Program-made: the position numbers and the translations under genes
Source of the DNA: Dyella japonica A8
GTDB taxonomy: Bacteria; Pseudomonadota; Gammaproteobacteria; Xanthomonadales; Rhodanobacteraceae
Direction: 5' to 3'
Assembly (NCBI RefSeq): GCF_000725385.1
Contig: NZ_CP008884.1
Location: forward strand, 248,001-312,000
Length of the DNA stretch: 64,000 nucleotides
Shown here: positions 25,969 through 33,408 of the stretch, piece by piece
How positions within the stretch are numbered: the first letter of the stretch is position 1
Layout: each line of letters opens with the position of its first letter
The notes under the pieces: generated by a model
Told to the model about the DNA's origin: nothing
The model's input: only the letters and a program-made list of their open reading frames with translations
The model's database searches: none

Positions 25969-27783
25969 ATGCATCGCAGGGAAAGCCCGCAACCGTCCGC
26001 GCAGGGGGTCCATGGCGACCTCCTCGCGGCCTATGGCGCACGCCGTGTCGACGACGATCGCGTTGAACTCCCCACCCGCTCGGCGCCCACCACGACACCA
26101 CTGGTGATTGGTGTGACCAGTCACCGCAATATCCCCGCCGCGGAGATCGAGCCGATCCGGCACCGCCTTGCCGAACTCTTCGCCATGCTGCAACGCGAAT
26201 TTCCACAACTTCCGCTGTGCGCGCTTTCGGCCCTTGCGGAAGGCGGTGACCAGCTGTTCGCGCAGGAGGCCTTGCGTGCCGGTGCGGAGCTGGTTGCACC
26301 ACTGCCCATGCCGGCGGAACTCTATCTCGATGACTTTGCGACACCGAGGGCCCGCGCGCGCTTCGAATCGCTGTGCGCCCAGGCACGCGTGCTTGAATTG
26401 CCGCTACCCAGAGGACAGCCGCACCACGTCGTCGAAGCACCCAGCGCAGCGCGCGACAAGCAGTACGCAAAGGCCGGCGTATTCATCGCCAGCCATTGCC
26501 ACATCCTGCTCGCCATTTGGGACGGCAAGGATTCCGGGCGCCTTGGCGGCACCGCACAAATCGTCAACTACCATCTGAGCGGTGCGTTGCCGGGCCTGGT
26601 GGAGCGCCACCGTGAAGCACGCCACGTGCTCGGTGGCGGTGACGAGCGGCTGCTCTATCACATCGTGTGCTCGCGCGAGGGCGGTCACGGCGAAGTCGCG
26701 CCCGGGCTGAAACCTTTGCAGCAGTACTGGCGCAGCGGCGACATCACCACGACCGACACCATGCCGCCACCCGAGTTTCGCCAAATGTTCGCGAACATGG
26801 CGGAGTACAACGCCGACTGGAGCAAATACCGGCAGGACATCGAGCTGACCGCAAGCCAGCAGGCCAGCCGTGTCATCAACGACCGGACCACCGTCGGCCG
26901 CACGTTCCATGCGGCCGACTGGCTTGCGATCCATTTCCAGAAACGCGTGCTGCTCGCCCTGCGGCTCACCTACGTGCTGGCCGCGTTGATGGGTATCGCC
27001 TTTGCTTTCTATGCCCATCTGTCCGAACAGGACTTCCTCATCTACACGTTTCTGCTGCTGTTTGGCATCGGCGCGCTGATCGCCCTGCTGGCACGGAACC
27101 GTGGCTGGCATCGCAAATACCTGGACTACCGCGCGCTCGCGGAGGGGCTGCGCGTGCAGGCCTATTGGCGGCATGCCGGCATCTCGGCGAGCACCGACCA
27201 TGAATTCGCCCACGACAATTTCCTGCAGAAGCAGAACATCGAGCTGGGCTGGATCCGCCACGTCATGCGCGCGGTTGGCGTCGAGCCGTCACCCGGCATC
27301 GACGCGCACACCGCGGAAGCACTGGCCGAGGTGACGCAGGAGTGGGTCGGCGAGTCCGGCCGAAGCGGCCAACTGCACTACTTCGAGCGCAAGACCATCG
27401 AGCGCGCCGGCTTGCACCACGTGACCGAAGCCGTTGGCATGATCAGCCTGTGGGGCGGCATTTCCATCAGCGTCTTCCTGGCGATCTTCGCCTTCAAACT
27501 GCCCGAGCAGATCAAGACCACACTGGTGCTGATCATGGCGGTGCTATCCATCGTTGCCGCAGTCCGCGAAGCCTACGCGTATCGCAAGGCCGACAAGGAG
27601 CTGATCCGCCAGTACCGTTTCATGCAACGGATATTCAGCGGTGCCCGCGCCGCCCTGGACCGCACCGGGGACCCGGCCAAGCAACGCGAGATCCTGCTGG
27701 CGCTTGGCGATGCCGCGCTAACCGAGCACGCGGAATGGACGCTGATGCATCGCGAGCGCGATGTGGAGCACAGCAAATTCTGA
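25969..27783 (+). CDS. SLOG-like protein with four transmembrane helices
   Basis: A 604-residue protein. The N-terminal third (about 45-220) has a Rossmann-like nucleotide-ligand fold of the SLOG/LOG type: LVIGVTSHRNI, CALSALAEGGDQLFAQEALRAGAELVAPLPMP, HCHILLAIWDGKDSGRLGGTAQIV. Two hydrophobic pairs follow (about 325-370, LTYVLAALMGIAFAF and FLLLFGIGALIALLA; about 490-535, ISLWGGISISVFLAIFAF and VLIMAVLSIVAAV), resembling SLATT-type effector helices. In Thoeris, SLOG domains bind TIR-made NAD derivatives and trigger an effector. Here the effector would be a membrane protein, consistent with abortive infection. The ATG at 25969 is preferred over an adjacent TTG. Confidence 0.75.
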   Translation: MHRRESPQPSAQGVHGDLLAAYGARRVDDDRVELPTRSAPTTTPLVIGVTSHRNIPAAEIEPIRHRLAELFAMLQREFPQLPLCALSALAEGGDQLFAQEALRAGAELVAPLPMPAELYLDDFATPRARARFESLCAQARVLELPLPRGQPHHVVEAPSAARDKQYAKAGVFIASHCHILLAIWDGKDSGRLGGTAQIVNYHLSGALPGLVERHREARHVLGGGDERLLYHIVCSREGGHGEVAPGLKPLQQYWRSGDITTTDTMPPPEFRQMFANMAEYNADWSKYRQDIELTASQQASRVINDRTTVGRTFHAADWLAIHFQKRVLLALRLTYVLAALMGIAFAFYAHLSEQDFLIYTFLLLFGIGALIALLARNRGWHRKYLDYRALAEGLRVQAYWRHAGISASTDHEFAHDNFLQKQNIELGWIRHVMRAVGVEPSPGIDAHTAEALAEVTQEWVGESGRSGQLHYFERKTIERAGLHHVTEAVGMISLWGGISISVFLAIFAFKLPEQIKTTLVLIMAVLSIVAAVREAYAYRKADKELIRQYRFMQRIFSGARAALDRTGDPAKQREILLALGDAALTEHAEWTLMHRERDVEHSKF

Positions 27784-27893
27784 CCGCGCGGAACGCATCA
27801 TCAGTGAAGCCGCTGTTTTCGTGGCCACAGAGTCTTCCATCACGAGGACCATGCTGGACATGATCCAAGCCCGTTATCACCTCACCGCATTAG

Positions 27894-27917
27894 TTCCGCT
27901 TTGGGTCGAAGGTGCCC
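27894..27917. repeat. Dispersed 24-bp palindrome, copy 7 (degenerate)
   Basis: The left half CCGCTTTGGGTCGAA is consensus; the right arm is lost. It lies between the SLOG gene and the Sel1 lipoprotein gene. Confidence 0.6.
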
Positions 27918-28010
27918 GCGATCAACGGCAAATAAAAAAGCATTTCCTCTCCAGCGTTGAACAAAGGTGCCATGCCGACGGGAGATGACGTCAGGCTCGC
28001 TGGCGGAAGA

Positions 28011-29318
28011 CTAAAGAAGTGAACCCGAGCCTGTTCTCGACCTCGTTCTTGCAACATAGTCATCCAGTGCCTGATCCAAGCCTTTGGTCGCTATATTCTG
28101 GCTCAACAGGCGTGCGGCAGAGAGCTGACTGAGGTTCAACATCCTGGCGATATCGGCACGCCGCCAGGCTGCTTTGGCTTCCACCTCTTTGTCGAGCTGG
28201 CAGGCGATGTCAGCAAGGGCATAAGCAACGACATCGTCGGATGGCACCCCTCCACCGTCGTGGTACATGACGGCGAGATTGAACAGCGCAGCGGCATTCC
28301 CTTGTCCTCCCGACCGCCTAAACAATCTTGAGGCGAGGATGTCGTCCTTGGGCACGCCTTCGCCATTGCCGTACATCCTGCCAAGGCTGTTGAGCGCGCT
28401 GTCATCCTCCTGGGCCGCTGCCCTGCTGTAGAGCTCTTTTGCCTCAGCGTAGTCGCGTGGCACGCCGTTGCCGTCATGATACATATCACCGAGGCCAGCC
28501 TCTGCCCTTGGGTCGTTCTGTGCGACGGCCAGACGATACCACTGAAGGGCCTCAGCAAAATCCTGTGAAACGCCATCGCCAATCGCATAGACGCGACCGA
28601 GATCCCGCTGCGCCAGGACATTTCCTTTCAAGGCCGACTGCTTGCGCAAATGCAAGCCACGTTCGATGTCGCGCGGCACACCATCGCCAATCTCGTACAT
28701 CACGCCTAGGTTATTGAGCGCCATGTCATCGCCTTGCGCTGCGGCTTCTTCATACCAGTGTGCCGCTTGTGCCTTGTCCTTTCGCACACCTCTTCCTTGG
28801 TCATACATGAGTCCAAGGTTGTACTCGGCCATCTCGTAACCTTGTTTGGCCGAACGCAAGTACAGTTCCGCCGCTTTCGCCTGATCCTCCGGCACGGCCT
28901 TGCCATGCTCATACATGCGACCGAGGTTGTACTCCGCCTTGGCATTGCCCAAGTCTGATGCCCGTTGATAGAGCGCTACGGCGCGGGAAAGGTCGCGTGA
29001 AATACCGCGCCCGGCTTCCAACTGGGTGGCAAGGCTGTTGATGCCATCCGCGTAACCCTGTGCCGCAGATTGTTCAAACAGTTTTACTGCCAGCCCATCA
29101 TTGACTTCGACGCCCTGCCCGTGGACATACATTCGTCCCAGCCGCTGCTGCGCCTCGGCGTTGCCTTTCTCGGCCAGTGGCTCAAAGACCGACCTGGCTG
29201 TGGCGAAATCGCCCGCTTCGAGCGCTTGCCTACCCTGCTTGAGCTGACTGGACGTCGAGCAAGAGGCAAGCAACACTACGGCAGCAACTGTCGAGAGACG
29301 GTGCCCAAACCCTTCCAT
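28011..29318 (-). CDS. Sel1-repeat lipoprotein
   Basis: A 435-residue lipoprotein. The signal ends in a lipobox (VVLLASC). The rest is about nine Sel1-like repeats, visible as repeated LGxMYxxGxGVxxDxxxAxxWYxxAAxQG units (for example NLGRMYEHGKAVPEDQAKAAELY and GLGDMYHDGNGVPRDYAEAKELY). Sel1 solenoids bind proteins and often act in envelope assembly or stress. It converges with the TIR-SLOG unit and is not obviously part of it. A strong GGGGGAAAT ribosome site precedes the ATG. Confidence 0.88.
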   Translation of the reverse strand: MEGFGHRLSTVAAVVLLASCSTSSQLKQGRQALEAGDFATARSVFEPLAEKGNAEAQQRLGRMYVHGQGVEVNDGLAVKLFEQSAAQGYADGINSLATQLEAGRGISRDLSRAVALYQRASDLGNAKAEYNLGRMYEHGKAVPEDQAKAAELYLRSAKQGYEMAEYNLGLMYDQGRGVRKDKAQAAHWYEEAAAQGDDMALNNLGVMYEIGDGVPRDIERGLHLRKQSALKGNVLAQRDLGRVYAIGDGVSQDFAEALQWYRLAVAQNDPRAEAGLGDMYHDGNGVPRDYAEAKELYSRAAAQEDDSALNSLGRMYGNGEGVPKDDILASRLFRRSGGQGNAAALFNLAVMYHDGGGVPSDDVVAYALADIACQLDKEVEAKAAWRRADIARMLNLSQLSAARLLSQNIATKGLDQALDDYVARTRSRTGSGSLL

Positions 29319-29362
29319 ATTTCCCCCTTAGGCCATTTCAGCCAAACAAGTACAGCCCTGCA

Positions 29363-29692
29363 CTAGATGACGCTCTGCGAATGGTCGGCAATGTAGACGA
29401 CGTCGCAACTTGGCGGCGCGCCATCGCCCGGTCTGATGCCCAGGTCTAGCTGGCCCTGATCCCCATCACTCAGAGCTACCACAGTACCCTTGATGGCGAC
29501 GTATCCCTTGATAGCGACAAAGGTTCCGAATGCAGTTGCTATCGAACAATCCCGCGTCTCTAAATCCGACGAGCCCACCAGGGTGTTACCGCTATAGACC
29601 TGACATCGCTCATCGTCAGGTTCTTGCTGCTCATTGACTAATGTCCACGTCGGGTCGCAAGCGGATAGTTTCCGCGTTGCTCCCGCTACCAA
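29363..29692 (-). CDS. Small hypothetical protein, probably damaged at the 5' end
   Basis: An open frame of 109 codons. Its first part (about residues 5-16) is only translated palindrome sequence (29643-29666), and no standard ATG follows the palindrome in frame; the next usable start is a GTG that would leave about 70 residues. The body (ERCQVYSGNTLVGSSDLETRDC, GTFVAIKGYVAIKGTVVALSDGDQG) has protein-like strands and Cys. It overlaps the end of the next gene by 7 bp. It may be a gene whose start was replaced by the repeat. Confidence 0.35.
   Translation of the reverse strand: MVAGATRKLSACDPTWTLVNEQQEPDDERCQVYSGNTLVGSSDLETRDCSIATAFGTFVAIKGYVAIKGTVVALSDGDQGQLDLGIRPGDGAPPSCDVVYIADHSQSVI
29643..29666. 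repeat. Dispersed 24-bp palindrome, copy 8
   Basis: GTCCACGTC with right half GGGTCGCAAGCGGAT. It lies 19 bp after the stop of the TPR-like gene starting at 30129. Confidence 0.7.
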
Positions 29693-30129
29693 ATACCGGA
29701 CGCGGGCGGCTCGATCGTTGACTGCAGGAAGGTAAAGTACTTGGGATCGTCCCGTTCAAAAATTTCCTTTCCCTCAAGCGCGTAGGCGCGCGTCAGGTTC
29801 TCCACCGCATCATCGACGTTGCCCAGTTCAAGCTCACATTGACCGAGTCGCAAATGAATGAATGGGTTGCCAAATCCGTTCGGGCAATGAAGCGCATACC
29901 CGAATGTGTTCCTGCCGGTTATGAACTTACCAGCGAGGAACGCGGCGTCACCCATGGCGACCAGGAGCCACGTACTTGCGTCCCATGAGGTCTTCGGCTC
30001 TGGGATCAGCTGCCAGGCGTCGCTGTAAGTTTTGAAGGCATCCTCAAACTGGCTGAGGCCGGCAAGTCTGTCCCCCTCTGATGAGAGGTCCTCGATCTTT
30101 TGGTGTACATCCGCTGCAACCTCTTCCAC
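29686..30129 (-). CDS. Small TPR-like protein
   Basis: A 147-residue cytoplasmic protein. The GTG at 30129 is preceded by a strong AAGGGGGGA site; the longer in-frame extension is antisense-like and has no coding character. The sequence is helical with repeat-like segments (GDRLAGLSQFEDAFKTYSDAW, RLGQCELELGNVDDAVENLTRAY), typical of tetratricopeptide repeats. No family assigned. It is flanked by palindrome copies and forms a pair with the next gene upstream. Confidence 0.65.
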   Translation of the reverse strand: MEEVAADVHQKIEDLSSEGDRLAGLSQFEDAFKTYSDAWQLIPEPKTSWDASTWLLVAMGDAAFLAGKFITGRNTFGYALHCPNGFGNPFIHLRLGQCELELGNVDDAVENLTRAYALEGKEIFERDDPKYFTFLQSTIEPPASGIW

Positions 30130-30175
30130 ATCCCCCCCTTGCGATATCCAGCGTATCCAGGTGCTCGTGGTCGAT

Positions 30176-30199
30176 GTCGGCTTTGGGCAGAAAGTAGCC
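30176..30199. repeat. Dispersed 24-bp palindrome, copy 9 (degenerate)
   Basis: GTCGGCTTTGGG with an altered right arm. It lies 1 bp after the stop of the next gene and 46 bp before the start of the downstream one. Confidence 0.55.
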
Positions 30200-30200
30200 C

Positions 30201-30611
30201 CTATTCCCGCGCCAGGAGAAACCTGCTGATTCTGCGGCGTAGTTCCAGGTCGTTTATCTGCCGGGCTTCTTCGTCCGCCGCGATGGCGTATTCGCGCGCC
30301 CGTTCGGCGTCTCCCAGGGTCCTGTGGCGCTGGGCCAGCGCGAACCGGATCGAGACGCGATAGTCGCGCATGTCCGCATCCGAGGCGCCGGCCAGGGCCC
30401 TCAGGTACAGGGGAATGGCGGCGCTGTCGTCGATGGTGAAGTCCGCCAGAGTTTCCCAGAGGAAGGGATGGTCGTAGCCGGCAAGGCTTTGCGCTTCGCA
30501 ATAGTCCTTCAGCGCGTTGTAGTCCGCCCGGTAGGTGTCGGGCTGTTCTTCACGCGCCATCCGGGATGCGAATGCCATGACCTGATCCCAGACCTCTGAC
30601 CTGATTTCCAT
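30201..30611 (-). CDS. Small helical (TPR-like) protein
   Basis: A 136-residue cytoplasmic protein with a GGATGGAAG site before the ATG. Helical pairs such as SAAIPLYLRALAGASDADMRDYRVSIRFALAQRHRTLGDAERAREYAIAADEEA resemble two TPR units. It is followed by another TPR-like gene, so they may be related or interact. Function unknown. Confidence 0.65.
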   Translation of the reverse strand: MEIRSEVWDQVMAFASRMAREEQPDTYRADYNALKDYCEAQSLAGYDHPFLWETLADFTIDDSAAIPLYLRALAGASDADMRDYRVSIRFALAQRHRTLGDAERAREYAIAADEEARQINDLELRRRISRFLLARE

Positions 30612-30706
30612 CGACTTCCATCCTCGATCTGACTGTGACCCGGCCGCCAGGATTTGGCGCGGGTGGCTAGCGACGCCGTGCCCATCGTACGCGGAGGGCA
30701 ACGAAC

Positions 30707-31624
30707 TCAGCGCCACGCATCCACCCCTTGCAGCAACTTTTTGGCCAGCCTCGGTTGGCGCAGCTGGTCGAGCCACCAGTCCAGCGCGCGGCCGCGATGG
30801 TCACCGCGCCAGCCCACGAAGAGGCGGTTGGGGTCGCGCGGTGCCGCCATGGTTTTCTCCACCAACTCACCGCGCTTGAGCAGGGACTGCACGCGCTGGC
30901 GCGGTACCCAGCCGATGCCCAGGCCGTCACGCTGGGCGAGGATCTTCGCATGCATGCTCGGCACCGCCAGCGTGGCCTGCCCACCGACCACGCCGAAACT
31001 GTGGCTGCCCAGGCCGCGCGCCGTATCGGCCACGACCACGGCGCGATAGGGCAGCAGTTGCTGCTGCTCCAGCGGGCCGGCGACCTTGGCCAGCGGATGG
31101 CGGGCCGCCACCGCGAACACCCACTCCATCACGCCCAGTTCTTCCCAGCGCAGGTCGGGGATGGACGGCGGCGCGTTGGTGGCGCCGATGACCAGGTCCG
31201 CGCGACCATCGCGCAGGGCTTCCCAGGTGCCGTTGAGCACTTCATGCGTGAAGCGCAGCGGCACCTCGGAGCGCAGCGCGTCGAACGCGCGGATCACCGG
31301 CACCAGGGTTTCGAATTCGAGGATTTCGTCGGTGACGATCCACAGGCGGTCTTCCCACCCGCCAGCCACCTGCCTGACCCGGCGGGTGAGCCGCGAGACG
31401 TCCTGCGCGAGCCGCGCGGATTCTTCCGCCAGCAGTTTCCCGGCCGGCGTCAGTTGCATGCGGTAGCGGCGGCGATCGAACAGCAGCGCGTCGAAGCGCG
31501 CCTCCAGCTGGCGCGCGGCATGCGACACGGTGGAAGGGGCCTTGCCCAGCAGCATGGCCGCCCGCGATAGGCTACCGCTGCTATGGATGGCTTGCAGAAG
31601 GTCCAGTTCGTCGTCTGACAACAT
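30707..31624 (-). CDS. LysR-family transcriptional regulator
   Basis: A 305-residue regulator. The helix-turn-helix (residues 5-60: LDLLQAIHSSGSLSRAAMLLGKAPSTVSHAARQLEARFDALLFDRR) and the two-lobe effector domain (DLVIGATN, LPYRAVVVADTARG, GIGWVPRQRV) are typical. It is divergent from an SDR gene 108 bp away and probably controls it. The palindrome GTTCGATACCTTCGAAC (31625-31641), a T-N11-A style LysR box, abuts the start codon and suggests autorepression. Confidence 0.93.
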   Translation of the reverse strand: MLSDDELDLLQAIHSSGSLSRAAMLLGKAPSTVSHAARQLEARFDALLFDRRRYRMQLTPAGKLLAEESARLAQDVSRLTRRVRQVAGGWEDRLWIVTDEILEFETLVPVIRAFDALRSEVPLRFTHEVLNGTWEALRDGRADLVIGATNAPPSIPDLRWEELGVMEWVFAVAARHPLAKVAGPLEQQQLLPYRAVVVADTARGLGSHSFGVVGGQATLAVPSMHAKILAQRDGLGIGWVPRQRVQSLLKRGELVEKTMAAPRDPNRLFVGWRGDHRGRALDWWLDQLRQPRLAKKLLQGVDAWR

Positions 31625-31641
31625 GTTCGATACCTTCGAAC
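31625..31641. promoter_or_regulatory. Candidate LysR operator
   Basis: GTTCGATACCTTCGAAC has perfect 6-bp arms (GTTCGA/TCGAAC) around a 5-bp centre, in the intergenic region between the LysR and SDR genes and adjacent to the LysR start codon. This is the usual place and shape for a LysR autoregulatory site. Confidence 0.6.
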
Positions 31642-31732
31642 GTGTGCACCGATTCCATGGTACGGCAAAGCGGCCGGCAACGCGCAGCATAGGCATCGTT
31701 CCTTCTTTCCTACCCCTTATCGGAGAACGCAC

Positions 31733-32482
31733 ATGACTCGCTTTGCAGACAAGACCGTACTCGTTACCGGCGGCAGCAGTGGCATTGGCCTGGCCGCTGC
31801 CAAGGCCTACGCCGCCGAAGGTGCGCGCGTGGTGATCACCGGGCGCGACGCCGCTGCCCTGGCGCAGGCCGCCGCGGCCATCGGGCCCCAGACCATCGCG
31901 CTGAGCAACGATGCCGGTTCGCTTCCGGCCGCCAGGACTCTCGCCGGCGAGCTCACCCAGCGCGGGCTGCGGCTGGACGCGGTGTTCATCAATGCCGGCA
32001 TCGCCAAGTTCGCCGACCTCAAGAACGCCGACGAGGCGCTGTGGAACCAGATCTTCGACACCAACGTGAAGGGTCCCTACTTCCAGCTGCAGGCGCTGCT
32101 GCCGCTGCTGAACAAGGGGGCGGCCGTTGTGATCAACGGTTCGATCAACGCGCACATCGGCATGCCGAACACCTCGATCTACGGTGCGAGCAAGGCGGCC
32201 CTGGTGAGCCTGGCACGCACGCTGTCGGCGGAACTGCTGCCGCGTGGGGTGCGGTTGAACGTGGTGAGCCCCGGCCCGGTCAGCACGCCCATCTACGGCA
32301 AGCTGGGTGTGGATGCCTCCGCGCTGGATGCGGTGGCCGCGCAGATCCAGGCGCAGATTCCGCTGGGCCGCTTCGGCACGCCGGAAGAGATCGCCGCCAC
32401 CGTGCTGCACCTCACCGCGGCCGAGTCGGCCTACATCGTCGGCACGGAAATCGTGGTGGATGGCGGCATGAGCCAGTTGTAA
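31733..32482 (+). CDS. Short-chain dehydrogenase/reductase
   Basis: A 249-residue classical SDR. The cofactor motif TGGSSGIG, the NAG motif (FINAGIA), the catalytic Ser in NGSINAH, and YGASK carrying the active-site Tyr and Lys are all present. GR after the second strand (ITGRD) suggests NADP(H). It is divergently transcribed from the LysR gene, a frequent pairing in which the regulator controls the reductase. A hairpin terminator follows. Substrate unknown; likely a ketone or quinone-type reduction. Confidence 0.93.
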   Translation: MTRFADKTVLVTGGSSGIGLAAAKAYAAEGARVVITGRDAAALAQAAAAIGPQTIALSNDAGSLPAARTLAGELTQRGLRLDAVFINAGIAKFADLKNADEALWNQIFDTNVKGPYFQLQALLPLLNKGAAVVINGSINAHIGMPNTSIYGASKAALVSLARTLSAELLPRGVRLNVVSPGPVSTPIYGKLGVDASALDAVAAQIQAQIPLGRFGTPEEIAATVLHLTAAESAYIVGTEIVVDGGMSQL

Positions 32483-32493
32483 ATCCACTGGGC

Positions 32494-32518
32494 GGGGTGC
32501 CACGACACGTGGCGCCCC
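32494..32518 (+). terminator. Hairpin terminator after the SDR gene
   Basis: An 11-bp GC-rich stem (GGGGTGCCACG / CGTGGCGCCCC, one G-T pair) with a 3-base loop lies 11 bp past the stop. Confidence 0.7.
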
Positions 32519-32589
32519 ACCTTGCCGGCGACACCTGGGCGCAAGGCGGGAAGCGCAACGTGCGGCGACAAACGCCGCAAGCGCCTAAA

Positions 32590-33345
32590 ATGAACCGCAT
32601 GCACACTCACGCCGATTCGTTCGCTTCCACGCTGCCTGGCCAGCTGACCTCTCCCGGATTCGCCTTCGTCGAGGGCGACGCGATGAAGCCGCTGCTCACC
32701 GCCGTGGGCCAGCTCTCGGACTGGGCAGCCTTCGTCGATAGCTGGAACCAGCTGGAACCGGATCCCTACCTGGCCGCGAAGGGACGCTTCCGCCGCCGGC
32801 GCCACGCGACATTCTCCGCCACCGCCGACGGCCCCGTGTTGCCCGAGCCGCACCAGGCTCACTACCAGAGCCTGCAGTACAACGCCTTGCAGGGCGACAT
32901 CCAGCGCTGGTTCGAGCCGATCACCGCGCCAGTGGCCAACGGTGCGAGCCTGCGCACCATCCTGGCGTTCTGTCACCGGCTGTTTGGCGAAGTGGCGCCA
33001 ACGGCGCTGCGCTGGCATATCGAGGTGCATCAGTTTCGCATCGAGGCGACCGCTGATACCGCTGGCGAACCCACGCCGGAAGGCAGCCACCGCGATGGCG
33101 TGGACTATGTGCTCGTGCTGCTGGTGAACCGGCAGAACATCGCCAGCGGCACCACCACCATCCATACGCCCGATGGGCGCCTGCTGGGTGATTTCACCTT
33201 GACGCATCCGCTGGATGCCGCGCTGATCCACGATCCCAGCGTTTATCACGGCGTGACGCCGGTGCGGCCGCTGGAGGCGGACAAGCCCGCGTTCCGCGAC
33301 GTGCTGGTGGTGACCTTCAAGGCGTCCGCCAGCCACGCGGCGTAA
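32590..33345 (+). CDS. 2OG-Fe(II) dioxygenase, 2OG-Fe_Oxy_2 type
   Basis: A 251-residue oxygenase. The iron-binding facial triad is visible as HRD in EGSHRDGVDYVLVLLVNR and a distal His in DPSVYHGVTPVRP, with Arg in the C-terminal region (RDVLVVTF) for 2-oxoglutarate. This pattern matches the family that hydroxylates free amino acids such as isoleucine. It lies 107 bp after the SDR gene and is not clearly coupled. A second ATG lies 9 bases downstream at 32599. The substrate is unknown. Confidence 0.85.
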   Translation: MNRMHTHADSFASTLPGQLTSPGFAFVEGDAMKPLLTAVGQLSDWAAFVDSWNQLEPDPYLAAKGRFRRRRHATFSATADGPVLPEPHQAHYQSLQYNALQGDIQRWFEPITAPVANGASLRTILAFCHRLFGEVAPTALRWHIEVHQFRIEATADTAGEPTPEGSHRDGVDYVLVLLVNRQNIASGTTTIHTPDGRLLGDFTLTHPLDAALIHDPSVYHGVTPVRPLEADKPAFRDVLVVTFKASASHAA

Positions 33346-33369
33346 CCGGCGGCGGATGAAACCGGATGG

Positions 33370-33398
33370 CATGGGCGGGCCATGGCGGCCCGCCCATG
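33370..33398. terminator. Bidirectional hairpin terminator between convergent genes
   Basis: A perfect 12-bp stem (CATGGGCGGGCC / GGCCCGCCCATG) with a 5-base loop lies between the stop of the dioxygenase gene (33345) and the stop of the TonB receptor gene (33409). Very stable, symmetric and correctly placed to end both transcripts. Confidence 0.85.
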
Positions 33399-33408
33399 TC
33401 GTCACTCA

